The position numbers were made by a program, and so were the translations under genes. Shown piece after piece: positions 22,692 through 33,112 of a stretch of 64,000 nt of DNA (the stretch's first letter is position 1; each line of letters begins with the position of its first letter). Under the pieces are notes generated by a model. It searched no databases. It was not told where the DNA came from and was given only the letters and a program-made list of their open reading frames with translations. The stretch comes from Capitella teleta. Lineage: Eukaryota > Annelida > Polychaeta > Capitellidae. The stretch covers positions 2,469 through 66,468 of the forward strand of contig KB306459.1 in NCBI GenBank assembly GCA_000328365.1. The letters run 5' to 3'.

Positions 22692-23107
22692 AACTTTCCT
22701 GAGGGGTCAGAAGGCCAAGAGGCAATTAGCGAATACTGGCGGTCAGAAGTTCGCCGAGAAGAAAGAACCGGGAAGCAATAACTGTCAGATAGCAAATACT
22801 TGGAAGGCACCGATTTACTGCATTGTCTATGAGAATCACAGGCTGCCGTACAACTGCGATTTAATATATAAGACGAGTATTTTCTATGGACTTACACACA
22901 CGTCCTCACTCGTCTCGTACGAACCACACACCAAGATACCCTTTTCGGAACTCCATTATTTTTTGACATCCTCTTTGGAATATTTTATTGCATGCAGGTA
23001 AATTAAAGCCAATATATGAAGTAATTGGTTGAGTCTTCGTTATTACGGGCTTGGAGCTTACCACCCAGCCTGTGAATAATTGATGTAGTGTCGGGGTCAC
23101 TACGTCA
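22692..23107 (+). mobile_element. 5'-truncated solo LTR
   Basis: Matches the LTR family from GAGGGGTCAGAAGGCCAAG through TATATAAG to the terminal CACTACGTCA at 23107, but lacks the first ~150 bases. No internal region is attached. Confidence 0.75.
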
Positions 23108-24203
23108 GCAATAATAATATCATCCAAATAACCCACGCAAATAGTATATATGCACATGTAACATATAAGTTCAATAAGTATGTCATTACTTATAAGTATG
23201 TCAGCATCTTTCGTCATCAAATCCGATTGGTCCATTACCGCCGCCTCTTCTGCTGCACTCTCCATATGTCAAGGTGTCATGGTTACCCCTGTCCCCAAAC
23301 CAATTTAAATATTTAATTGGTTTCTCATTTATTTTGATGTAATTGCGATGGTGTTACGTAACCTCACGTTGTGAAGGAGGGGCCGTAAAAAGTCCGCACC
23401 CTTTAATTAATCTTCACCTGTGCTCAATTTCCCCAATAAAAGCAAGTGTTTGTTGGAAATCGGGGAGTTCTCCGTCGACCAGCGGCCAGTAATCCAGAGC
23501 AGTTCCGTCATTCCTTGGCTTGCCCAAAAAGCTGCCTACTACAGTGACGGGATCGCGATGCTGGTCAATTAGACGAGAATGTGTGTCCTGCCCATCCCGC
23601 ATGGTCTATGTGCAAGGAAGACTCATGGTGTTCTCGAGATTGCGTCATCCGCGATCATTATTATTAACACAATTCAGCAATGTTATAATATGACCAGGGG
23701 ATCAGAGAAGCTGCGCAACTTGCGTTCCTGAAAAAGTGCGTTATGATTAAAAGTGCGTTATGATTTCAGAAAGAATCTATTGCTAGTTCTTTAATGAACA
23801 TTATGACTTTCAGGATACCCACATGGCATGAGAAAGGCTGTTCTACTATCGATTTTGAACATGCGTTATGACCATCTTGCGTTTCCGAAAATGCGTTATG
23901 ATATTTAGGATAAATCTCTTGCGTTTTTGATCATGGCCATTAATTACCATTTTAATCAACCAAATGTTTGTCAAAAAGGTTGCAAATAAAAAGTTTAACA
24001 TTTGAAGAAACAGTTCATGATAATTTCAAAGAAATAAATCAAAGTATAAAAAACTAGGGGTGGGAAAAATATTCCAATTCTTTTATAAATTTTTTTTACT
24101 AGAGATAGAGCAATTATGAGATGGATCAATGAAAGAAAGGTGTCAATGTCATCAGCCCCGAGCCATGAGGTTGGAATAAACACCAACTACTCTCCTCCCT
24201 TAA
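23108..24203. other. No gene; contains a GCGTTATGA cluster
   Basis: GCGTTATGA occurs at 23738, 23755, 23863 and 23893, with weaker forms (GCGTTCCTGA, GCGTTTTTGA) at 23722, 23879 and 23921. No exon is supported. Confidence 0.5.
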
Positions 24204-24520
24204 ATCTCATTGGGCAACACCCACTTGGCCGACCGACTGGTGGTGTGGTCGTCACAGAACACACAGAATGCTCAACGGTGATTTCAGCTGGTTAAGTATC
24301 GCCATTTTATTTATATAATAATATATATTAACGTTATCCTCGTGACTTTTTATCATGATTGGACACATTCGGTTGAGCTTTGTTGCATTTTGTGCAGTTG
24401 GCTACAGGATTCAGCCACAAATTATTGTCCATTGCCTCAATTGATTTCTCTCGACTGGACGTAATTCGTGACGTCACCCAATGGGGCTGCACGAACTGTG
24501 GTAACCGTCGTCTGCTCGTT
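24204..24520 (+). repeat. Split copy of a dispersed ~65-bp repeat
   Basis: The left half (CAACACCCACTTGGCCGACC to GGTGGTGTGG) is at 24204-24245. The right half (CGTCGTCTGCTCGTTAGACA) is at 24498-24517. Minus-strand copies at 28880-28935 and 62148-62213 have the two halves joined, so ~240 bases appear inserted here. Class unknown; a short SINE head is possible. Confidence 0.55.
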
Positions 24521-24675
24521 AGACAATGCGTTAATCTGGCTTCAATTCTGACCGGTCACGTGACCCCAATAATCATTCTAGTCACTCCTTTATATTTCAA
24601 CGTCTATACAAAATTCCTGGAATTGTCTACATGTAGAAGAGACGTAAGTCGTAGTTTCCTTAATTTTTAGGCGAC

Positions 24676-24740
24676 AAAATTAAGTGGCTAATGTATTAAA
24701 ATTAAGTGGCTAATGTATTAAAATTAAGTGGCTAATGCTA
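24676..24740 (+). repeat. 22-bp tandem repeat x 3
   Basis: AAAATTAAGTGGCTAATGTA-type unit repeated three times with almost no divergence. Confidence 0.9.
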
Positions 24741-25454
24741 ATTAAGATTCTAATGCTCGCAGCAGCTTGATCAGGCTTAATTTCGATCGCTGCACTCAGC
24801 ACTGTAGGATTATTCTGCTACATCATACATGTCGTTTTATATCATATAGCTAATATATCAAATTATATGTAAGGCTATATTTTCCATTCTTGCTCCTTTC
24901 TGAGCTACGAAAAAATGCACTACACGTACTTGCATAGAAATAATTATATAAATATTCATTCGTTCAGGAGAACATTTTATGCGAGAAATGATAGAAACAA
25001 ATAATTTGGAAATGAAATATGAAATAAAAGGAACTGATACATATAAGCGCATAAAACAGTAGTGAAATAAAAAGATCATCCAGGATTTGTAAAAAAAAAA
25101 ATATATCTAATAAAATTTTAACATTCTGACGTCACATCTTTTTCTTCACAATCTATCAGTTTTATGTTTACATGACCGGAATCCCAATAAAACTTCATTT
25201 AAAAATTACAGTGTGCGCCATTCCTTTTATATTTGTATGAGTGGAATCGACATGAAATTTGATTTCAATTTTACAGTGTATTTCAACGTAAACTGAGCGA
25301 TATCTACTCTTGGTGATGTCATGAAACAATTAAACACACTTTTGGGGCAAACAGCTGTAACCAGTCTTACCGTTTTCGTGATCACAAAATAATATAGGGA
25401 AATATTTAGCCAAAATAGATTAATATCACTGGTACATGCGTGATTGGTACTAGT
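24741..25454. other. No gene recognised
   Basis: AT-rich; no supported exon. Confidence 0.35.
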
Positions 25455-25620
25455 AGATTGAAGCCAGGGTCAGGTGCAGCTCGCATGTTGTCCATGCAGG
25501 CTGGCGTCCAGAGGGTTCTGGGTTTGACTTCCTGTATGGAAGCTCGGCTGGGTCGGATTTTGCGGCTCGTCAAACCCTCAAATGCACCATATTATGAAAC
25601 ATTGCGTAGTGTCGAATCGT
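25455..25620 (+). repeat. Possible tRNA-derived SINE
   Basis: GTGCAGCTCGC near 25471 resembles a box A and GGGTTTGACTTCC near 25528 a box B, ~55 bases apart. A more GC-rich body than its surroundings follows. Decayed, with no clear tail. Confidence 0.3.
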
Positions 25621-26876
25621 GATTCCTGGTTGAACGAAAATGGTATTGCCATATTCTAATCTAAGTGGTTTCTCTTTTCGAAGTTGGTATGCAGCTTGTG
25701 ATAACATTGGCATTACATACCATATTTCCCAATGAGTTGTAAAAATGGTCCAACATAAGGTGGGGTACTGTTTCCAATTTTATTTTATATCTGCATGGAT
25801 GATCTGATTGGACAATTAGAAACACGGGTAATTGGCAATTGTCATCATTGTAGTAGCCCCAAGTCACCGAGAGACTCAAAAATGATAGTCATTATGCGAT
25901 GATTGCACAAAATCTCGGAAAGCGTATTATTATGCATAACTGCAATTCCAATGTAAGATTCATTTGAATGGTCACGTTGCTCCGGTTATGAAATTTTGTA
26001 ATCGAAAACGCAAGCACTAAAGATACCGAAAGATTTGCTCAATATATTCCATGAACAACGAATCTCATATACTAAAGATTTAGCCACTGTACATGGTCGC
26101 AAATGACTATTGATTTATGTCAATCATATTATAAATCACTGCATATTATTTTTACAGTCGCTATTACCTCCAACCTGCATGGTTGCTAATCCGAAATCGC
26201 AGTCCTTGACAAATTCAGGTCAAATTCACATTTCTAAGCATCCATCTTTTTTTGGGCATTTGGCAAGCATTTAAGGGTTGCCAGATGCGTTAAAAAAAAA
26301 GTTTAGCCTCACCATCTCTTGCTCTGACGAATGCTACGGGGCGCTCGCATTTGCTTCGTGTCTGGGTCGAGCGAATGCGCCTTCGAGCATCAGTAGATAG
26401 GAGAGTGAACGACGCAACTTTGCCGTTCCTATCGTATGCTCAAAAGCGACACATTGGCAACCATTCCAACGAGATCGTTGTGATCCACGAGCTCTCTAAT
26501 TTAAATCGTTGACGCTATGGGAACCAAGGTGCAGAGAAGATAGAGTTACATGATCTTGTAGTCCTTATATTGCTATCCCTACCCCACAGTTAGAGAATAA
26601 GACACGCTGCAAAATGAAGTTGCTGACGTGAAGCTGTCCTGTTTGAAGTTTCTCGTAAATTCATTGATTCACGTCTACGTCTACTAAACAAATGAAAATA
26701 AATCAGCCTTTTCTGAACTCTATAATTATGAATTCAATAAAAGTTGATCAAATCTGGATCTGTTTGAGCATGATGTCCGTTGAATGCACACTAACGGATA
26801 GAAAGGATGTTAGCTGACTGAAAATGAGTTATTTTCAATGGAACATAACATATGACTGCGGAAAATATTTTCCATT

Positions 26877-26916
<40 letters not shown>

Positions 26917-27040
26917 GAGAAAGGGACAAATATTGAAATTGTCCAAAAATTCGAGGCCAAAACATCAAAGTCAAAAACGGGGCCAAAAATATACCCCCTC
27001 TTTTGGAGCAATACAAAAAAGTAAAAATTGGAAAACGGGG
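25621..27040. other. No gene; poly(T) tract before an assembly gap
   Basis: Contains a ~38-base T run (26878-26915) and AAAA-rich sequence leading into the N gap. This fits the poly(A) side of a retroposed sequence in minus orientation, but no body is recognised. Confidence 0.4.
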
Positions 27041-27090
27041 NNNNNNNNNNNNNNNNNNNNNNNNNNNNNNNNNNNNNNNNNNNNNNNNNN
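27041..27090. other. Assembly gap (50 N)
   Basis: Fifty N, probably an unsized gap. Confidence 1.
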
Positions 27091-27686
27091 AAGCCGAAAT
27101 TCGGAGATTAGCCAATATGTATTCATAGAAGTCCGAAGTCCGAAGCCGAAGCTTCGCCCATCACTAATTTTTGGGCCATAAAATTTGGTAATGCCAACAT
27201 GCGATCACTGCTTGCGTTCGATGATCCATTCATTATACGATTTCAAATATCCTTCGCTGAGCAATTAGTAATTATCAGAACACGAAATATGGAAATCATA
27301 TAATAACATAAGCGGAGAATGCAGTGTCATTCTGGTAAATTCCTAACAACTGTTCCATAAATGTTCTCTGGTCTCTCCAGATGTCGCGTCATTCAAAGGA
27401 TTGCCTTGATTTATATCTTGCCAAATTACCGTTTACTGTTAGAATTTAAATCTAAGCATATAAAGCCGACTATGTCAACCTGGTGGCCATAAGCAGGATG
27501 AAAGGGAAACAGGTAAGCACTCTACCGGTAAGTGCCTTCACGGTAAGTATTTGAATGCATGCATGCGGGACTGAGATATGAGAGTGACAATTAAGTTGCA
27601 ATGCTTTCAATGTGGCTTTTTTCTGATAATTATGTGGAGCACCTAAAACAAAGTATGTTACTGACTGAGATTCTTTTTCGTCTCAG

Positions 27687-28533
27687 TGGCAACTGGAGAA
27701 TGTGTGTGCAGGGGTGATCCCCATTGCTTCGCCTTTGATGCCAATCGCTCCAACTCTGATCATGACTTTCGCACTTCTGCTCTCTGTGAATTTGTCTTAT
27801 CAACCGATTATTGTGGAGGGGTTTTGCCTACTTATGCCGTCACGGGTGTCTTTGAACCTGTCAAAGATATCGGCTCTGCGAAATCCTTTGTCAGTGAAGT
27901 CAAGACTTACCTTTTCAGTTTAGTTAAGGGTCCAACGGTCGGTAGACTCACATTTTGTATGTCAGCATAATTAAATTACTGTTTTGTTCTAGATTTTCAG
28001 GATAAAACAAGGCATGATTGTCACCCATAAAGACCAAGAGATCCCCCAAAACTTCCCCCAATCTATTGATGGGCTTATAATCGACATTGTTCCTGCCGTG
28101 TTTGCTCATCCCAAGGACTTCAGCAAAGGTGTCACAGAAGTTATGGTAGGCAGGATATTGTAAGGATTCCCAGACATTTTAGTTATTTCCCCTAGTCTAT
28201 TACTCTACCGAACGGAGTCAACGTCCAATACGATGGAATCAAAGGGGTGAAAATCAACGTTGACGCCCTCAACTCGGACACACCGCGTTGTGGTCTTTGT
28301 GGCAACAATGATGGTGTCTATGACGACCGAGATTTCCTGATGGGTCAAAATGTAAACGGTGCGTATTGTTCGCATCTCCTTGCGGTCGGCGAAGAACTGA
28401 CTTTGGTAAGAACGATCATATGCATATTTTACCAAGGCTCATGTGTTCATTTCCACAGACAAGCAATAAAGATTACTTTTTGAACTCGTGGTACTTTCCA
28501 AGCGCTGAGAAAAACTGCGCAGGATGCGTTTAA
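27687..28533 (+). CDS. VWD-domain protein, 5' end not found
   Basis: Four exons: 27687-27922, 27993-28145, 28196-28405 and 28459-28533. The last three junctions are phase 0, and every intron is GT-AG and short (50-70 bp). The ~224 residues read like one von Willebrand factor type D domain: CVCRGDPHCFAFD opening, LCEFVLS, SLIFRIKQGMIVTHKD, ITLPNGVNVQYDGIKGVKI, the diagnostic RCGLCGNNDGVYDDRDF, and a cysteine-bearing end NCAGCV. The cysteine pattern and GDPH/GLCGN motifs imply an extracellular, disulfide-bonded protein; a calcium site is usual in this fold. The first exon starts in phase 1, so an upstream coding exon with a signal peptide is expected. I could not place it; ATG 27498 with its three donors is in the wrong phase. 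Partner and role unknown. Confidence 0.8.
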
Positions 28534-28879
28534 GAAACTCTGACAAGATTCGGACTTGACGACTTAGCCTATGAATAATTCAATCACATAAAAGCATTGG
28601 TCTTGCAAATCTAAATTCTTGTTCTGTGATTTTTGATCGCATCAACCATTATTCTTGACGTTAATGTTTAACCACCTTTGACGTACGTACACCCACTCAT
28701 TGAAATTGATACATAAGTAACAATAATGCATATGGATATACTCTGTAAGAAAAAAATTAATCTCGACACGGGCTTTTCTTCTTTTGAGAACTCAACCTTA
28801 TTTTAAATACGTGTCCTTACAAGGGAGATTCTGGTCGAACCGGGAAGGGGGCGGGGCTTGGCCGTCTGCGACTGCTGCG
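28534..28879. other. 3' flank of VWD gene
   Basis: No exon recognised; no clear AATAAA close to the stop. Confidence 0.3.
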
Positions 28880-28935
28880 TTGTCTAACGAGCAGACGACG
28901 CCACACCACCAGGTCGGAGCGGCCAATTGAGTATT
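28880..28935 (-). repeat. Dispersed ~65-bp repeat copy
   Basis: Minus strand reads TTGGCCGCTCCGACCTGGTG then GTGTGGCGTCGTCTGCTCGT and TAGACAACGC, matching the copies at 62148-62213 and 24204-24520. Confidence 0.65.
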
Positions 28936-28949
28936 ACTTTAACTTCAAG

Positions 28950-29184
28950 TCGCGACTTTAACTTTAAGTCGCGACTCTAATTGACCAATCACAGACCTTA
29001 ATACAAACTGAATATTTTCAAATCGATTGGTGTTCTGTGGAAAGAGTAGTCAGCATGCGTTTGTCATGGCGGCAACTCAGTCTAACCGCCATGTTGGTCC
29101 ATTTATCGACTCTATAAGGAGAGGAATTCAGCACTGCATCAACTTGCTATCCGCGGAAACGAAGTGCATAATGTGATTCAGAGG
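28950..29184 (+). promoter_or_regulatory. Promoter candidate: GTCGCGAC, CCAAT, TATA-like, donor
   Basis: Two GTCGCGAC palindromes (28956, 28974) precede GACCAATCAC, then ATGGCGGC, CCGCCATGTTGG (YY1-like), CTCTATAAGGAG, and a donor GAG|GTGAGT at 29184. A 36-codon frame starts at the ATGGCGGC (29066) and stops at 29176, before the donor. The GTCGCGAC-CCAAT combination recurs inverted at 31.5 kb. The transcript is unknown. Confidence 0.4.
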
Positions 29185-30339
29185 TGAGTGTTGTTGGTGT
29201 ACGTCTTATACATGTATCATTGTATTAATATTATGTAAATCAGTAACGTACTATATATGTTTCCCCAAAGTGGCAAAGTTTCATCGAACTTGCGTTCTGT
29301 GGTAACAACATAAAATGAGAGATGGAAGCAGATTTCAATTATAATTGGGAATTCGATGAAGGTTATTGTGGAAGAAAGCTGAAAGGGAACTTGGTTAATT
29401 CAAACTAAGTGTTCTTTACCGGCATATACAATTGATCTGCAGTAGTACGTACAGTACAACCGAAATTGATAATGATATTCTGAAATTATTCCGTTCCTGG
29501 GTTGATCATCTCAAGTGGATCAGTGGTGTCGTTGCCAGACAGTTGGGCAGGACTGCCAACAGAAAAAGGCGCTGCTTCGGTGCTTGTCGTCATGCTCTGG
29601 AGTGTTGAGCTCTGAAAATATTTGACCGGAGTTAATAGAACACCTCCTTTTCGTCAATGGACTCTCCCAGTTAGAAGAGAAATGACACCCCTCCGGATAA
29701 TGGATTCGACCTTGCACAACGATGCTCCGGAGAAGGCATTAATTCCTGGAAGCTGATGTCGCCTTTTTGACATAATTTTATTTTCAAAGCGTTATTTTGG
29801 ATTTCAGAGCCTGGAATAGGAATATATTATGAATCAGTTCACATTAAAATACCGCTATAAATCTGCACGTACAAATTAATGCTGCGGACTTTGCTAAATG
29901 GTTTATCCTTGCACGTCCTTATTCAACTTGTAAGTTGTAGAAAGTAAATGTTAAAATGGCATAAAATAAAAACAAGGTTTAAATAATGAAGAGGAATCTA
30001 TTTCTTTAATGGTTATGTAATATGTACATTGTAGTAGTAGCCAAAGTAGGCCTAGCATATCATATCGCATGTATGCACGGGCGATCGGTAGAAATATAAT
30101 TATTATGTGACCGGGACACCACAATGTCATAGTGTTCAGCTAATGTTGACTTAAAATACGTTCCTTTATGATTGTTGTTACCCAAAAGGCGAAAACGGGT
30201 CAGTATACACAGGACAAGGCCTAATGTAGTAGTTGGTTCATATTTGGTTCAAGTTGGTTTTAGCAGTACATCTGAACATTATCATTATACAACAAAAGTT
30301 GCTCATCAAAATTAAGTGAAACATATTAAGGACTTAATA
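29185..30339. other. No gene recognised
   Basis: Follows the promoter candidate; I could not identify an acceptor-bounded exon with a convincing product. Confidence 0.3.
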
Positions 30340-31313
30340 CAGTAAAACCCCACTAACTCGAATTTGAAGGGACCAACGAAAACACTTCGACGAAGAGGGT
30401 TTTCGACGAATCGGGGTTTTCGAATTTTGGTAACGTTATGATCTACGAGATGACGTTATGATAGCATATTGATCTCAAATTACATTATGATAGCGTAATG
30501 TCCTACAAAACATTTGTTTACGTTGTTTACTACAAAATATACAAAATCGGCCCAGAGAGGGGGATATTCTTTGTTCTTGCCGCCTTCGACCTCAGCATCC
30601 TGTCACTTCCACTCTATAATGCGCTTGAATCTTCTCAGAATTTTTTATCCAAGTTGACAGGGTGCTTGGTGGGATTCCAAACTTATCGGCGATGGCCTTT
30701 TCGCTGATCGCCAGGAACTTGGTCTCCAGGGTTACACATGTGATCTTTCGTTTAGTTGCCATTATTGCAGATATGTCTCGCAGAGATTCGTCGACAGACA
30801 GTCACAGACTGATTAATTTGTTGTGACGAATGATCGGGTTTTATACTGATGGGCAGAGTTTGTTTATTATTGATGTTTCCCGCCTATTCAACATCAGAGG
30901 CTATGCCGCTTTCTGCAATCGTCTTCATCAAAGACGCCTTCATGTGTTTTACTCCGATCGAAAATCCACTACATGCTCTCTCTTCTATTGTTAACCAAGC
31001 ATCGTGAATGCGAGAGGTGACACGCGAGTCGAACTCTGTTAACGATTGTCCAAAACAGTAAACAGAGTGGCGTTAATTGCCATTAGCGAAAGGGTTCTTT
31101 GATCTTAAAAAAAAAACTTCGACGAATACGATTCGATTTTGCTCAAGGGACCGAAAAATATGTTCGAGGAAGAGGGTTTTTCGAAGAAGCGGGGTTCGAG
31201 GAATCCGAGCAATCTGTAATGCTAAAGTATAGGGGAGTCGTCGGGACTTTGAAAAGACTTCGACGAAGAGGGGTCTTCGAGTTATCTGTTTTTGAGTTAG
31301 CGGGGTTTTACTG
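30340..31313. mobile_element. pogo/Tigger-like DNA transposon, deleted (974 bp)
   Basis: Ends CAGTAAAACCCCACTAACTC and GAGTTAGCGGGGTTTTACTG are perfect 20-base inverted repeats with TA on both sides (30338-30339, 31314-31315), the Tc1/mariner-superfamily target. The interior holds a minus-strand transposase N-terminus (30592-30762) but no DDE catalytic domain, so the element is non-autonomous. Subterminal TTCGACGAA-type repeats lie near both ends. Confidence 0.9.
30592..30762 (-). pseudogene. pogo transposase N-terminal helix-turn-helix remnant
   Basis: A 56-codon minus-strand frame starts MATKRKITCVTLETKFLAIS and continues KAIADKFGIPPSTLSTWIK, NSEKI. This is the CENP-B-type/pogo DNA-binding helix-turn-helix that reads the element's own ends. 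Compared with full-length relatives, a few residues between the first and second helices (the usual EV-x-x-G segment) are missing. The frame stops soon after the motif, and the CENP-B central and DDE domains are absent. It lies wholly inside the pogo-like element, so it is a transposon relic and not a host gene. A product that only binds DNA could in principle compete for the ends, but expression is unknown. Confidence 0.85.
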
Positions 31314-31509
31314 TAGTTGCAAAATAATGCCACTTACTGTGCTCACGCGTGCTGGAGACGATCGTTCAGCCTTGAGCTTTCGGCATCAGACATTCCCGTA
31401 TCCATGGTAGACTGAGCGAGATGCAGAATGGAAAGCGCGCGCCACGAGGCATGGGTAATTTGCATAATGTAACGGTTATTTGTATGTTACAAGGCTACTG
31501 ATTGGCTCA
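31314..31509. other. Flank of the pogo element
   Basis: No feature recognised apart from the TA duplication at its start. Confidence 0.3.
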
Positions 31510-31650
31510 TGAGAGTCGCGACTTGGAACTTAGAGCCGCGACGTGAAACTTAGAGTCGCGACGTGAAAAAAGTGCTATGATTGGACAACTGGAGAGTCGC
31601 GACTTGAACATCTTGCGTCGCGACTTGAACATCTTGCGTCGCGAGATATG
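31510..31650 (-). promoter_or_regulatory. GTCGCGAC cluster with CCAAT boxes
   Basis: Six GTCGCGAC-like sites in ~130 bases (31514 onward), including two copies of a 21-bp GTCGCGACTTGAACATCTTG-type repeat. Inverted CCAAT boxes (ATTGG) are at 31500 and 31580. On the minus strand GTCGCGACTC followed by GAGCCAATCA parallels the plus-strand module at 28.97 kb. Confidence 0.45.
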
Positions 31651-31880
31651 ATTTGTCACCTGCTTGCTTCTAATCACAGCTGACAGTGCGCCCAGAGGAG
31701 AATCTTTCACCGATGAACAAGAACGTTTGAATTCACAAGCATAGACCAAATCACACAATAAGGGAGTCGAAATAATTTCCACGAATTTATAGAGACCCTT
31801 GAGGTTACGAGCAGAGATATTAGAAGCATCAACGCTAAGTACATAATTGAGTAAAAAATATTGCCAATTTCCTACATTAA
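31651..31880 (-). other. Open minus-strand stretch ending at a MITE
   Basis: About 75 codons are open up to the MITE edge (GNWQYFLLNYVLSVDASN near the MITE) and reach a donor-like CAG|GTGACA near 31660. The composition looks protein-like but no family is recognised. If it is an exon, the MITE insertion interrupts it. Confidence 0.25.
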
Positions 31881-32563
31881 AAGGCATGGGGAACTGAATT
31901 TTAAGTGATGTTCTATTGACTCATAGCACCAACTGATAGCATTCCGTGCCAAGAACACCATGCCTGGATGCAAGCGTAAGGAAATAATGCATTCCGAATA
32001 TCGGGGTTAGCATTGCGCCTATGGGAGAATGGCTTCCATTGTAAAGTGTAGGAGACAAACGTCAGTTAAGGGCTTGCCGTGATTGGTCACGTTCCCCTCG
32101 TGAAGCTATCGATTTCAGCCAATCAGAGCAGACCATCTTCGCCATAAAAGGACATCTTTGTTGTTTACGAAACGATAGCGTCAGTATTGCGCATGCGTGG
32201 TGCACTCTGGCTGACCTTTTTACTGTTTCAGGATGAGAAACATTGTAGGTGTCCTAGAAAATCGCTTGTTAAAATAAGAAAATTTTTTTCGCTCCTGACT
32301 GGTGGCAAAATGATTATTCTATCTATTTCCGAAATAAAAAATATCCAGGGGTTTAGTCGCAGGACACGCTGATATGACGAGGCCCATGGTAAAAGACGGG
32401 GATCTCGGTGTTTCGTCACAGCGTCTGACGTCACGCCTAATTAGCAATATATCTCCCGCGAAATCGTTAGCGATGATATTCCTTGTGTGGTCCAGGCATA
32501 GGAATCATCTTTGGTGCATCAAATAACGACTCAAAGTCCATTTTTAACCAGTTCTCCCTCCCT
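31881..32563. mobile_element. TTAA-flanked MITE, copy 2
   Basis: Clearly homologous to 18521-19234 along its length, same orientation, with TTAA at 31877-31880 and 32564-32567. It lacks a short GGCTTGGTTTAGC-type stretch present in copy 1. It keeps the GCCAATCAGAG box. Confidence 0.75.
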
Positions 32564-32942
32564 TTAAAGATCAAGAAATACACTAATTGAACCGCCATTA
32601 GGTGCAGTCAAATTAGCTCCAAAATTGGCGGGGACTTAGAACTAATTGCAACTTATGTTTTTGTGAGATCTGGTACCTCATAGTGTCTAGTATGTTAAAG
32701 AAAAAGGTGCACCAAAATCCGAGTTGGGGAGTTTATACTTTTCGGGGTTTTAGCACAGTAGGGGGTAAAAGGAATCTGAAAAAAGTATTGTAACTTCCTG
32801 AAGCGCTGGATCTTTTATATAGCACCATATCTCCTGTAATTGGTACTCGAATAATGTGTATATGAGATGTGTTGCGTTAAATAATTATTATAGTTCACAA
32901 ATGAGGATAAATGACATTATGTGGCAAATTTGTATTAAAATA

Positions 32943-33112
32943 CAGTCAGACCCCGTTAATCCGCCCTCCTCCGTTCCCAAGGAAACTGACGGATTAACGA
33001 AAAGGACGGATTACATGACACAATTGACATTGCAAACGATTCGTCCCTGAGATTTTAAGGCGGATTACGAAAAAGGCGGATTACATGACGGCGGATCAAC
33101 GGGGTCTGACTT
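32943..33112. mobile_element. pogo-type MITE (170 bp)
   Basis: Left end CAGTCAGACCCCGTTAATCC and right end GGATCAACGGGGTCTGACT are inverted repeats with one or two differences, flanked by TA on both sides. The interior repeats GGCGGATTAC-like units. No coding capacity. Confidence 0.8.

Noticed and set aside
29066-29176. 36-codon frame starting at ATGGCGGC
   Set aside because: Possibly a real upstream frame, but too short and without conservation data, so it is mentioned only in the promoter entry.
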